Below are positions 17,847-26,522 of a stretch of DNA of 58,338 nt, piece after piece; position 1 is the first letter of the stretch; every line of letters starts with the position of its first letter. Source of the DNA: Phycisphaerae bacterium (lineage in GTDB: Bacteria; Planctomycetota; Phycisphaerae; UBA1845); NCBI GenBank assembly GCA_029260135.1, contig JAJDDV010000061.1, forward strand, positions 1 through 58,338, written 5' to 3'. The translations under genes and the position numbers were made by a program. The notes under the pieces were generated by a model. It was not told the DNA's origin and searched no databases. It worked only from the letters and a program-made list of their open reading frames with translations.

Positions 17847-19132
17847 CGCAGTCACCGGACGAACATTTCCACCGCAATCCTGAGTCGGTCGAAGCACCGC
17901 TCGACGCGCCGAACCAGTCGCTGGCCGACGCCTTGCGATCGAGCTTCAGCGTCCTGAAGGGGATCATTGCGGTCATCATGGTGGTCTATCTTGTCTCCAA
18001 TGTTCGCAGCATCGCGGGTCACGAGCAGGCGCTGAAGCTCCGATTGGGGCGACTCCTTCCTGGGGCCCCGCACGAAGCCGGATTGGTCTGGGCGCTTCCC
18101 GAGCCGATCGACGAGATCGTTGTCCTGCCGACGCGCAAAAGCAACGAGCTTCGTATTGCCAGCCACACGTTCCGCCGCCGCGCGGACGAAGTAGGTAAGC
18201 CGCTGTCGTTCCTTCACCGATCCGCAGGCGACGGGCTGCACCCGACGCTGGACGGTGCCCTGTTGACCGCGGACGCCGGACTGGTCCACACCCGCTGGAA
18301 GGTGACGTACAAATTCGACGACGTCTCCGCTTATGTCTCGCGCGTCGCGGGCAACGAGGTCGAAGCGGCGGAGACGCTGATTCGCACCTACCTCGAAACC
18401 GAGGGTATCGCGATTGCCGCCGAGCTGACCGCGGAGGAATTGATACGAACGCGGGTCGACTATGTCCAGAGTGAGATGCGCCGCCGCGTGAATGGCCGCT
18501 TGACCGCGATCAGCAGCGGTGTCGTCGTGACCCTTGTGGAGATGCACGAACTCACGCCGCCGATTCAGATTCGCGGCGCGTTCGACGCGACCCAAAGTGC
18601 GGAGAATCTAAAACAGCAGCGCATCCGGGCCGCCGAGAAGGACCGTACCAACATGCTCAGCGAGGCGGCGGGCTCAGCCTACCCTCGCCTCATCCGGTTG
18701 CTCGACGAGATCGACCAAAGCGACGCGGACGCGCCGCTCGATGAGCTTCGCGCGGAGCTGGACCGCGTGCTGGTCAACGACGTAGAGGGTGAAGCCGGTC
18801 GCTGGATCAAGGAAGCGGGATCCTATCGTGCCAACGTCGTGTCACGCATGCAGAGCGATGTCGAGCGATATCGAACTTTGCTGCCCGAGTATCGGCGCAA
18901 CCCCTTGATGCTGGTCAATCGCCTCTGGGAACAGACCAAGCAGAGGCTCTTTGACGGTACGGAGATTACGACCTTCTATCGGCCGCCCGGGCTCAGAGAG
19001 CTCCGCCTCAAGATCCCGCTCGATCCGGAACAGGTGCGAAGTCGAGAAGAGCAGCGTCTTCAGGACAAGGAACTGGATGTCGGTACGTTGCGTCCCAAGC
19101 GCATCCTGCCGGTCGGTCCGGAGTATGATTAG
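17843..19132 (+). CDS. Third SPFH/band-7-like membrane protein
   Basis: This 429-aa protein has a roughly 40-residue cytoplasmic start, then one membrane segment (GIIAVIMVVYLVSNV) and an SPFH-like domain (GHEQALKLRLGRLLPGAPHEAGLVWALPEPIDEIVVLP; TADAGLVHTRWKVTYKFDDVSAYV; VVTLVEMHELTPPIQIRGAF). A helical stalk (AENLKQQRIRAAEKDRTNML...) follows and ends in a Glu/Arg-rich tail. It is more divergent than its two neighbours. Three consecutive SPFH paralogues are unusual because HflK and HflC normally come as a pair. The gene begins inside the last codons of the HflC-like gene, so it is translationally coupled, and precedes the ABC ATPase by 65 bases. Confidence 0.78.
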   Translation: MTQSPDEHFHRNPESVEAPLDAPNQSLADALRSSFSVLKGIIAVIMVVYLVSNVRSIAGHEQALKLRLGRLLPGAPHEAGLVWALPEPIDEIVVLPTRKSNELRIASHTFRRRADEVGKPLSFLHRSAGDGLHPTLDGALLTADAGLVHTRWKVTYKFDDVSAYVSRVAGNEVEAAETLIRTYLETEGIAIAAELTAEELIRTRVDYVQSEMRRRVNGRLTAISSGVVVTLVEMHELTPPIQIRGAFDATQSAENLKQQRIRAAEKDRTNMLSEAAGSAYPRLIRLLDEIDQSDADAPLDELRAELDRVLVNDVEGEAGRWIKEAGSYRANVVSRMQSDVERYRTLLPEYRRNPLMLVNRLWEQTKQRLFDGTEITTFYRPPGLRELRLKIPLDPEQVRSREEQRLQDKELDVGTLRPKRILPVGPEYD

Positions 19133-19197
19133 GTCAACGGTCCCGTCAGCGTAGCGGTCGGGCGAATGGTCGTAGCGGTTCCACGTGAGTTGGATTC

Positions 19198-20424
19198 ATG
19201 GCTGAACGCACGATGCCCGTCGTCGAGACGGCCGGGCTTTGCAAGACATTCCGAGACTTCTGGCGGCGACCGCGTGTCGAAGCGGTCAAAGACCTCAGCC
19301 TCGATATTCGCCCGGGCGAGGTCTTCGGCCTGCTGGGGCCTAACGGCTCGGGAAAGACGACGACGATCAAGATGCTGCTCGGGCTTCTGTACCCCACGCG
19401 CGGGCGCATCTCCGTTTTCGGCAAGCCCCCCACCGATGTCTCGGTCAAGGCGCGAATCGGATTTCTCCCGGAAGAGTCGTACCTCTACCGTTTTCTCGTC
19501 GCCCACGAAACACTCGATTATTACGGACGCCTGTTTCAACTCCCCCATCGAGCGCGGCGAGATCGTGCGGAGCGTCTCCTGGACATGGTGGGCCTGCGCC
19601 ACGAGGCGAAACGCCGTGTCGGCGAATACAGCAAGGGTATGGCGCGGCGGATCGGACTTGCCCAGGCGCTCATCAACGATCCCGAGTTTCTGATTCTGGA
19701 CGAGCCGACGTCCGGGCTGGATCCGATCGGCGCTCGGCAAATCAAGGACGTCATTCGCGATCTCGGGCGGAAAGGAAAGACGATTCTCCTGTCCAGCCAC
19801 ATTCTCGCGGATGTCGAAGATGTCTGCGATCGCGTGACCATCCTCTACGGCGGACAACAGCGTGCCGCCGGCGACATTCACGACCTTCTTCGGAGGACTG
19901 ACGCAACACAGATCATGGCGCCGACGCTGTCGGAAGAAACCATCGCGCAGGTCAGCGACCTGATTCAACGGCTGGAAAAGAAGGAGTTGCTCGGCGTATC
20001 GAACCCTCGCATCAAACTCGAGGACTTCTTCCTGCAAATCGTGGAGGAGGCTCACGCCGCCAACATTCAGACGTCCGGCGCCCGGGTGGGGGGTGATGTC
20101 CCGGAATTCCTTCAGAAATCGACCGAGACGACTGCGCAGCGCGTTGTCGAGTCTCTCGTCAGCGCTGCGTCGCGGCGAACCGAGGTTCCGGCAGGCTCCC
20201 CGCCCCAGGCTGCCGCGCGATCCGACGAACCAGCCCGGGGCGTCATCGATGATCTTATGACCCACGGACCGGTCGACGATGAAGAGACTTCCTCGCCGTC
20301 GCCCACGACGACGGCGTCCGTCGTTTCCTCCGGAAAGGCAAGAGATGCCGACTCCAAGGTGATTGACGAGCTGTTGGGTCGTTCCGGCGCGGACACGCCT
20401 CAGGAACGTGAGAACGACGCGTGA
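19198..20424 (+). CDS. ABC transporter ATP-binding protein with long C-terminal tail
   Basis: This 408-aa ATPase has Walker A GPNGSGKTT, a Q-loop region (IGFLPEESYLY), the signature motif in the variant form YSKGMARR instead of LSGGQ, Walker B FLILDEPTSGLDP and the H-loop SSHIL. These features place it with the ABC-2 exporter ATPases (NatA, NosF, GldA type). About 160 extra residues after the ATPase core include a predicted helical part and a Ser/Thr/Pro/Asp-rich, probably disordered stretch. Two short repeats occur there (RGVIDDLM and SKVIDELLGR) that may be docking peptides. Its stop overlaps the next start (GTGA), so it is coupled to the permease. It may also serve the divergent permease at 13618-14595. 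Confidence 0.93.
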   Translation: MAERTMPVVETAGLCKTFRDFWRRPRVEAVKDLSLDIRPGEVFGLLGPNGSGKTTTIKMLLGLLYPTRGRISVFGKPPTDVSVKARIGFLPEESYLYRFLVAHETLDYYGRLFQLPHRARRDRAERLLDMVGLRHEAKRRVGEYSKGMARRIGLAQALINDPEFLILDEPTSGLDPIGARQIKDVIRDLGRKGKTILLSSHILADVEDVCDRVTILYGGQQRAAGDIHDLLRRTDATQIMAPTLSEETIAQVSDLIQRLEKKELLGVSNPRIKLEDFFLQIVEEAHAANIQTSGARVGGDVPEFLQKSTETTAQRVVESLVSAASRRTEVPAGSPPQAAARSDEPARGVIDDLMTHGPVDDEETSSPSPTTTASVVSSGKARDADSKVIDELLGRSGADTPQERENDA

Positions 20425-21851
20425 GCCGAACCTGGACCATCGCTCGACACATGATCGCCGAAGGGGTGCGGATGAAGATCGCCCTGGTGTTTCTCGGGCT
20501 GATCGGCATGGTGATCCTGGGCCTGCCCTTTTCGATCTCGGCGGACAGTTCGCTGTCCGATGCGGTCCAGAGCTTCATGTCCTACGGGCTCAATGCAACC
20601 GGCGTGTTGCTGGGCATCTTGACGGTTTTTCTATCGCGCTCCGTGGCCGACGAGCTGGTCCAGCAGCAGATCTTTCTGGTCATGACCAAACCGGTGGCGC
20701 GATGGCAGTACATTCTCGGTAAGTGGCTGGGCATCACCACCTTGAACTTCGCCTTCCTGGCCTGCTCGGGTCTCACGATCTACGGTATGGTTCACTACAT
20801 TCGAGCGACCCATCGTCCGGAAACCGGTGACCGATGGGAGATGGAACGGCGAATGGAGGAAGAACAGCTCGCCGGAGAGGTACTCGTCGCGCGACACGCC
20901 ATCAAGACCAATCTTCCGGATTTTCTCAAGCCCGCCCAGTATGAATACGAACGCAATCGCGAAGACGGCCGGTATGACGACGCGCTCGATTTTGATGAGG
21001 CCGGGGAGATCGCACGCTTGTCGCTGCAGCACGAGATGCGTTGGCGGGTCGTAGGTCCTCAGGAACTGCGTGTCTTCGAGTTCGAGAACGTGCTGTGCGA
21101 CCGCTCTCCCGACCGTCGCATCCAGGTTCGGTACAAAACAAATATCTCACGCGGCGCTCCTCCCGATGAAGTGTATCGGTGCATCTGGCGTGTCGGGGAC
21201 GCCTCCAAGGGCACGCCGGTGTACCAGGTCAACGGTCGCCACGTGATCGGGCGACATCACACGGTCACGATTCCGGCCGACGCCGTCGCCGCCGACCACA
21301 CGCTCACGGTCTACTTTCGCAACGAGAATCCTTTTCCGGACGAGCCGCAGTTTCAGAATATCATCGAGTTTCGCAAGTCCGATGAGGTGGCGGTGCTGTT
21401 CGTCGTCGGAACCTTCGAGTGGAATCTGGTTCGTCTCTCGATTCTGATGATGTGCAAGCTGATGTTCCTCGGCGCCGTGGGGATCTTGATGGTCACGGTC
21501 TTCTCGTTTCCCGTGGCTTGTCTGGCGTCGTTCACGGTGTATACACTGGCCGGTACGCGCAGGTTCATCGTCGAAGCGTTGGACTTTTCGTCCGACGACT
21601 ATGCGACAATGTTCACATCACTCAAAGAGTTCTTTCTGCAGCTGCTGATGCACCTGTACAACGTGCTCCACTGGATCATCCCCGACTTCGGACGGTTCAA
21701 CGCGATTGACGAGTTCGTGGGAGGATACAACGTCAGCCTGACCTGGGTGCTTAACGGACTGCTTTGGCTCGTCATCGTCAAGACCGTCTTCGTTCTCGGT
21801 CTGGCCATCTTGCTCTTTCACCGGCGTGAGGTGGCGGAAGTATCGTTCTAA
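20421..21851 (+). CDS. ABC-2 type permease with large extracytoplasmic insert
   Basis: This 476-aa membrane protein begins with TWTIARHMIAEGVRMKIALVFLGLIGMVIL and has the coupling stretch VADELVQQQIFLVMTKPVARWQYILGKW. That stretch parallels the one in the divergent permease at 13618. After the third hydrophobic segment a soluble region of about 200 residues (RATHRPETGDRWEMERR...) contains beta-rich sequence (VRYKTNISRG, HTLTVYFRN) and is probably outside the membrane. Three or more membrane spans and the end LLFHRREVAEVSF follow. Its start is a GTG overlapping the ATPase stop, and its stop TAA overlaps the next ATG by one base. The exported substrate is unknown. Confidence 0.88.
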   Translation: MSRTWTIARHMIAEGVRMKIALVFLGLIGMVILGLPFSISADSSLSDAVQSFMSYGLNATGVLLGILTVFLSRSVADELVQQQIFLVMTKPVARWQYILGKWLGITTLNFAFLACSGLTIYGMVHYIRATHRPETGDRWEMERRMEEEQLAGEVLVARHAIKTNLPDFLKPAQYEYERNREDGRYDDALDFDEAGEIARLSLQHEMRWRVVGPQELRVFEFENVLCDRSPDRRIQVRYKTNISRGAPPDEVYRCIWRVGDASKGTPVYQVNGRHVIGRHHTVTIPADAVAADHTLTVYFRNENPFPDEPQFQNIIEFRKSDEVAVLFVVGTFEWNLVRLSILMMCKLMFLGAVGILMVTVFSFPVACLASFTVYTLAGTRRFIVEALDFSSDDYATMFTSLKEFFLQLLMHLYNVLHWIIPDFGRFNAIDEFVGGYNVSLTWVLNGLLWLVIVKTVFVLGLAILLFHRREVAEVSF

Positions 21852-23866
21852 TGGGATCAACACCGCCCATCATGGACAGGCCAAAGGTCACATCGGGCAA
21901 ACCCGCGATGACGATGTCACAGCACCTGACGGCGCGGCACTCGGCTCAGCGGCGCGAAGGCATGACGCAGCTCATCGCGGCGGTTCTGGCGCTGGGCTGT
22001 CTGATCGGCGCGGGCGTGCTGATCGGACCGATCAATCGGGTACGGAAGGAGCGGCAGTTCGTCATCGACCCGGAATCGTTCCGGGGTCTCCCACCCGACA
22101 TTGCGTTACTCGGGAAGCTCGGTACGTTCCGCGCACTGGCGATCGACTGGGCCGCTATTCGTGCTGATCGGCTCAAGCAAGAAGGAAAGACGTATGAAGC
22201 CCTGGAGCTTCATAAGACCATCTGCACCCTCGCACCGAGGTATCCGCAGGTCTGGGTCAATGCGGCCTGGAACATGGCCTACAACATCTCCGTCGCCCAG
22301 TTCACGCCGGAATCTCGCTGGAAGTGGGTCCGCAACGGGCTGGAGTTGCTGCGTGACCGCGGAATCAAGTTCAATCCCAAGTCCGTCACGCTCTACAAGG
22401 AGCTCTCATGGATCTACTGGCACAAGATCGGTGATTTCCTTGACGACGAGCACTTGAATTACAAGCGGGCGCTCGCGACGGAAATCGAGCGGGTGCTCGG
22501 TGCACCGCCCGTCACACTGGAAGACAAGGAGTACTACGACTGGTTTCGCAAGATTGTCGACGCCCCGCACGATCTTGATGCGCTGATCGACACGGACGCG
22601 GACGTCGCCCGTCTGGTGGCAAAGCTCCGTGACGTTCAGCTCGCTCCCGACGAGATGCTTCTGGAATTCGTCGCCCGGTATCTTCGACCCGAGCTGCAAA
22701 CCGCGGAGTTGGTATCCGAGTCGCCGGATTCGGAGACGCTGACGGATCGGCGACTCGGGATCCTTACCGTGACCGACGAACAGGCCGCAACGCAACGGCT
22801 CCTCTCCGCCATCCGATCCAAAGTGCTCCGCGAGCGTCTCAAGCTCAATCCCGAACGAATGAACGCGTTGATGGAGGCGTACGGACCCCTGGACTGGCGC
22901 AACGCGTTTTCGCACTCTCTCTACTGGTCGGCGGAGGGCGACCGTATCAGTCAGGGGCACGAGAACCTCAACCGCAACGACCAGATCAACAACGCACGGT
23001 TCATCTTGTTCGGCCTGCAAAAGCAGATCATGAAGGGGCGGATCACCTTGTGGCCCGACTTTGACGATCCTTTCTCGGCCTACATCGAACTGACGCCCGA
23101 CGTGCGCTACATTCCTTACCTGTTCGACGCCTACCTGCGTTTCGGAAAGCAATACTTCGGAGACGATGAGCGGTTTATCGAAGGAACGCCCGGGCCGAAC
23201 TTCATGACCGGCTTGGTCTCCAACATGCAGAACTGGATCGAACTGCTCTATCTCGAAGGCGGCGCGCAGAATCTCGAGCGGGCGGAGAACTATTTCGCCT
23301 ACCTGCGGGAATTCAACCGCGCGGCGGACGGTTCTGTGCAGGCGCGCTATCAGAAGACGCTGGCCGAGTTCGTCATGGGCGACCTGTACGACCAGCTCCA
23401 GACTTACAAGGCCGCCACCGCCATTGTCCGCGGCTTCATTCAGCGAGCGCTCAAGCAGTTCTCGCTCGGGCTTCGGCGTGCGGGGACCACCTCGTTACGA
23501 CGTGCCAAACAGGCGTTCGACATCTGGCAGATCGCCACGAAGCGTGACCTCAACGAGCGGCGCAAGCTGCAGCCTCTGGTCGTTCAGATTCGTGACGAGA
23601 TCGAGATCTACCTGACGCATCCGCGGGTCGCGCCGCTCTATAAGGCGCGGTTGTGGAAGAACCTCCCGGTCTTGCAGCGTCAGATGGTCTGGGATCGATC
23701 GCGACCCTACTTCGAGCGCCTCTGCGAATCGCAAGACCCGGCGTGGAGTTTCGCGCGTGCGTTTCCGCAGCCGCCGGGAATGGAGGGATTTCGAAAGACC
23801 GAGATCAAGCTCTACGGTGCGCCCAGGCGTGAGGATGTTGAACTCGGAAAGACGCACAAGCGTTGA
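21851..23866 (+). CDS. Membrane-anchored helical-repeat protein linked to the SPFH/ABC operon
   Basis: This 671-aa product has one hydrophobic segment near the N-terminus (LIAAVLALGCLIGAGVLIG, residues about 42-62) and a long, mostly helical soluble part predicted outside the cytoplasm. The stretch EGKTYEALELHKTICTLAPRYPQVWVNAAWNMAYN has the spacing of a TPR unit, and further TPR-like pairs are possible (YPQVW, SRWKW, NLERAENYFAYLREFN). Trp and Tyr are frequent. No family is recognised. The start ATG overlaps the permease stop by one base, so it is the last gene of the operon and probably an accessory part of the exporter. ATGs at about 21881 and 21911 are alternative starts. Confidence 0.72.
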   Translation: MGSTPPIMDRPKVTSGKPAMTMSQHLTARHSAQRREGMTQLIAAVLALGCLIGAGVLIGPINRVRKERQFVIDPESFRGLPPDIALLGKLGTFRALAIDWAAIRADRLKQEGKTYEALELHKTICTLAPRYPQVWVNAAWNMAYNISVAQFTPESRWKWVRNGLELLRDRGIKFNPKSVTLYKELSWIYWHKIGDFLDDEHLNYKRALATEIERVLGAPPVTLEDKEYYDWFRKIVDAPHDLDALIDTDADVARLVAKLRDVQLAPDEMLLEFVARYLRPELQTAELVSESPDSETLTDRRLGILTVTDEQAATQRLLSAIRSKVLRERLKLNPERMNALMEAYGPLDWRNAFSHSLYWSAEGDRISQGHENLNRNDQINNARFILFGLQKQIMKGRITLWPDFDDPFSAYIELTPDVRYIPYLFDAYLRFGKQYFGDDERFIEGTPGPNFMTGLVSNMQNWIELLYLEGGAQNLERAENYFAYLREFNRAADGSVQARYQKTLAEFVMGDLYDQLQTYKAATAIVRGFIQRALKQFSLGLRRAGTTSLRRAKQAFDIWQIATKRDLNERRKLQPLVVQIRDEIEIYLTHPRVAPLYKARLWKNLPVLQRQMVWDRSRPYFERLCESQDPAWSFARAFPQPPGMEGFRKTEIKLYGAPRREDVELGKTHKR

Positions 23867-23902
23867 CGCGGACCTCAGTCCGGCGCCCGTCGCAGCGGCG
23901 CA

Positions 23903-24436
23903 TCAGTGCTGTCGGATGGCTGCCCGCACCAGCACAGCCAGTCGCCGGCAGACGAAGTCGCGAAAGACTTCGCCCGTCAGATTGTGGAGCCTAAGCATCG
24001 GACCGCTAACCAGTTCACCCTGAACGTCGGGGCTGAAGCGCGTCTCATGGAACGCAATCGCTTCGGTGGTTACGGTACCCTGAAGATGGATTCGATGTTC
24101 TCCGGCGCCGAACTCGAAACGCAGCTCGCGTCCGCCTTCTAGAAAGCTGGATGCATCCATCTGAAGCGAAATACCGGACTCGGAGTACTTCTCGACCAAC
24201 TCCACGAAGATCGGGATGAACTCTTTGAGCATGCTCTCGCGTAGTGCTTGAAACGGGTCGGTTCTGACCAGACCGTTCCGAACGGCGTTGCGCTTCCGCT
24301 CCTGAAGCCCGTTGACGAGCGTATCGAGTTCTTGCTCCGGCGTCAGAGACTCGAGGTGCTTCTGAGCCTCCGCCTGGCGTCGGACGAGCTCGCCGTATTG
24401 GCTTGGTGCACTCGGAACCGGTGGAGGATCACTCAC
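23903..24436 (-). CDS. Hypothetical protein, 177 aa
   Basis: I do not recognise this protein. It has no signal peptide or membrane segment. The N-terminal third is Pro/Ser then helical and charged (YGELVRRQAEAQKHLESL), the middle is helical (ALRESMLKEFIPIFVELVEKYSE), and the C-terminal half has beta-strand character (LRFEFGAGEHRIHLQGTV) ending in a basic helix (RRLAVLVRAAIRQH). The start is GTG at 24436 with only a weak ribosome site. It converges on the SPFH/ABC operon with a 36-base gap and is divergent from the histidine kinase. Codon use matches its neighbours. Confidence 0.6.
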   Translation of the reverse strand: MSDPPPVPSAPSQYGELVRRQAEAQKHLESLTPEQELDTLVNGLQERKRNAVRNGLVRTDPFQALRESMLKEFIPIFVELVEKYSESGISLQMDASSFLEGGRELRFEFGAGEHRIHLQGTVTTEAIAFHETRFSPDVQGELVSGPMLRLHNLTGEVFRDFVCRRLAVLVRAAIRQH

Positions 24437-24838
24437 GGAGCCGTTCCCAGATCAAAACTTCGGGGTGCGTAGCGAACACGTACGCCGCCCGTCACGACAC
24501 GGTATCGACCGCCGGCGACCCGCTCGCACGAGCGGCGCCCGTACTGAGAATGTCGGTCCGCGCGTTGCGGCGCTTGAGCGTCGCCGCCCGCGCTCGAACG
24601 TTACCGGACGCACCCGCCATTGCCGAGCGCTGATGCCGCACAGACGGCGCAGCCGCTACAAACGCTCCCGCCCCTCATTCCGGCGGATTGACACCCGCTC
24701 GGTGCGCCGATAGGGTAAGTTGCCCCTGCGAATCGTCGAAGGGTATTACATCCACGCCTGAGCCGTCTTTCCGGTCCATGGCGAAGATGCTCTGTCGCGT
24801 GGCCCCATCCTCTCAGTTCCGAACGGGGAGCGCTCGCT
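24437..24838. other. Divergent intergenic region upstream of the histidine kinase
   Basis: These 402 bases hold no supported gene; the ORFs here are Arg-rich and lack ribosome sites. A good promoter candidate for the kinase lies at 24688-24716. The rest shows no repeat or recognisable RNA. Confidence 0.45.
24688..24716 (+). promoter_or_regulatory. Candidate sigma70-type promoter of the FHA-GAF kinase
   Basis: A perfect TTGACA (24688-24693) is followed after exactly 17 bases by TAGGGT (24711-24716). The GTG start of the kinase is about 120 bases downstream. The -10 box is only a half match. Confidence 0.45.
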
Positions 24839-26512
24839 GTGCCGACGCTATATGTCTTACAGGGTCCGGACAAGGGACGCACCTACCAGACTCCGGATGA
24901 ACCGGCCGTCATCGGTCGCTCATCCGATCAGATTCCGCTCACGGATAACAGCTCGTCGCGCTGGCATGCCGAGTTGCGTCCGGAAAACGGATCCTGGATT
25001 CTCGCGGATCTGCGCAGCTCCAACGGGACGTACCTGAACGGGCAGCGCGTTTTGGCCCCCACTGCCCTCAAGCACGGTGATCAGATCAAGGTCGGAAGCA
25101 CCTTGCTCGTCTTCAGCGGAAAGGAACACGTCGAGAGCGTAACCGGCACCCAGGCGATTCGCGATCAGGTCGATCTGGATCTTCTCAGCACGGCCGGCGG
25201 ATCCTCGATTCTCTCCGCGGTCGATGCGTCGGAGGAAAGCGTCATCCTCCAGCCCCCCGAAACCGCGGACGCCGTCGCCGCCTGGAACGTCATCTACAAG
25301 ATCGCGGAGATGATCGGCACGATCGAGTCGACCGAGGCATTCCTCGAGCGCGTCGCCGACATCATCTTTGACCACCTGATCGTCGATCGCCTGGTGCTGC
25401 TGATGTGTGAGGACGATAGCGACGAATTGCAGCCGCACGTCGTGCGCTATCGTACGCGCGAGCGCGGTAGACGCCCCAAGATCGTCACGTCGCAGACCAT
25501 CATCAGCCACGTTCTCAAGTCCAAAGACGGACTTCTCTGTGCCAACGCCATGACCGACGATCGATTCGGAGGCGACAGTCTACCCGACAGCATCCACCGT
25601 CTGGGACTGCGCAGTATTCTCTGTGTCCCGATCATCGCACGCGACCGAATTCAGGGCATCATTCACCTCGATTGTTCGATGTCTCACCACACCTACACGC
25701 AGGAACAACTCCGGTTGGTGGTAGCGGTCGGACGTCTGGCGGGCATGGCCATCGAGAACATCCACCTTCTCGAATCCCGCGTGAAGACGGAGCGGTTGGC
25801 GGCTGCCGGCGAGACCGTCGCCTACCTCTCTCACTACATCCGCAACATTCTCCAGGGAATGCAGGGGGGTGCCGACGTCGTCGAGCTGGCGTTGAAGAAG
25901 GGTTCGGTCGAAGCGGCGGAGTCTGGCTGGGCGCTGATTCGTCGCAACCTCGACCGGATCTTCGTTCTGGCGATGAACATGCTCACTTTCAGCAAGCAGC
26001 GCCAGCCGCGAATCGAAATGGCGCAGCTCAACAAGGTGATTGCCGACGTGATCGCGCTCGTGCAAAGCCGCGCCGATGAACACGGCGTGATGATCCTCAC
26101 CGAACTCGAGGAAATGCCCGCCATCCCACTCGATCCGGAGGGCATGCACCAAGTGCTCAACAACATCGTTCTCAACGCGATCGACGCAACGCCTGAGAAA
26201 AGCGGCCGGATCAACATCGCCACGCAGTATCGCCACGATGATCAGCGGATCGCCGTTGTCATCACCGATAATGGGCCTGGCATTTCCTCCGAGGAACAGC
26301 AGCACATCTTCAACGCCTTCCATTCATCCAAGGGGCACGGCGGCACGGGCCTGGGTCTGGCGGCGGCCAAGAAGATCATCACCGAACTCAACGGTACGAT
26401 TGAAGTGGAGAGCGCGATCGGCGAGGGAACGACGTTCCGCGTCATGCTTCCGATCAAGCACGGGGATCCCGTCGACAGCGACAAGACCCACGGCCCCGAA
26501 GACCGGTCGTGA
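24839..26512 (+). CDS. FHA-GAF sensor histidine kinase
   Basis: This 557-aa soluble kinase has three parts. Residues 1-95 form an FHA domain (VIGRSSDQ, SSRWHAEL, LRSSNGTYLNG) that binds phosphothreonine peptides. Residues about 145-310 form a GAF domain (AEMIGTIESTEAFLERVADIIFDHL...SILCVPIIARDRIQGIIHLD). The kinase core follows, with an H-box around His332 (LSHYIRNILQGM), N-box NIVLNAIDAT, G1 box ITDNGPGIS and G2 box GGTGLGLAAAKKI. No response regulator or Ser/Thr kinase is adjacent, so its partners are elsewhere. The FHA part suggests cross-talk between Ser/Thr kinases and two-component signalling. The GTG start has GGGGAG eight bases upstream. Confidence 0.9.
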   Translation: MPTLYVLQGPDKGRTYQTPDEPAVIGRSSDQIPLTDNSSSRWHAELRPENGSWILADLRSSNGTYLNGQRVLAPTALKHGDQIKVGSTLLVFSGKEHVESVTGTQAIRDQVDLDLLSTAGGSSILSAVDASEESVILQPPETADAVAAWNVIYKIAEMIGTIESTEAFLERVADIIFDHLIVDRLVLLMCEDDSDELQPHVVRYRTRERGRRPKIVTSQTIISHVLKSKDGLLCANAMTDDRFGGDSLPDSIHRLGLRSILCVPIIARDRIQGIIHLDCSMSHHTYTQEQLRLVVAVGRLAGMAIENIHLLESRVKTERLAAAGETVAYLSHYIRNILQGMQGGADVVELALKKGSVEAAESGWALIRRNLDRIFVLAMNMLTFSKQRQPRIEMAQLNKVIADVIALVQSRADEHGVMILTELEEMPAIPLDPEGMHQVLNNIVLNAIDATPEKSGRINIATQYRHDDQRIAVVITDNGPGISSEEQQHIFNAFHSSKGHGGTGLGLAAAKKIITELNGTIEVESAIGEGTTFRVMLPIKHGDPVDSDKTHGPEDRS

Positions 26513-26522
26513 GAGGTGCTTG

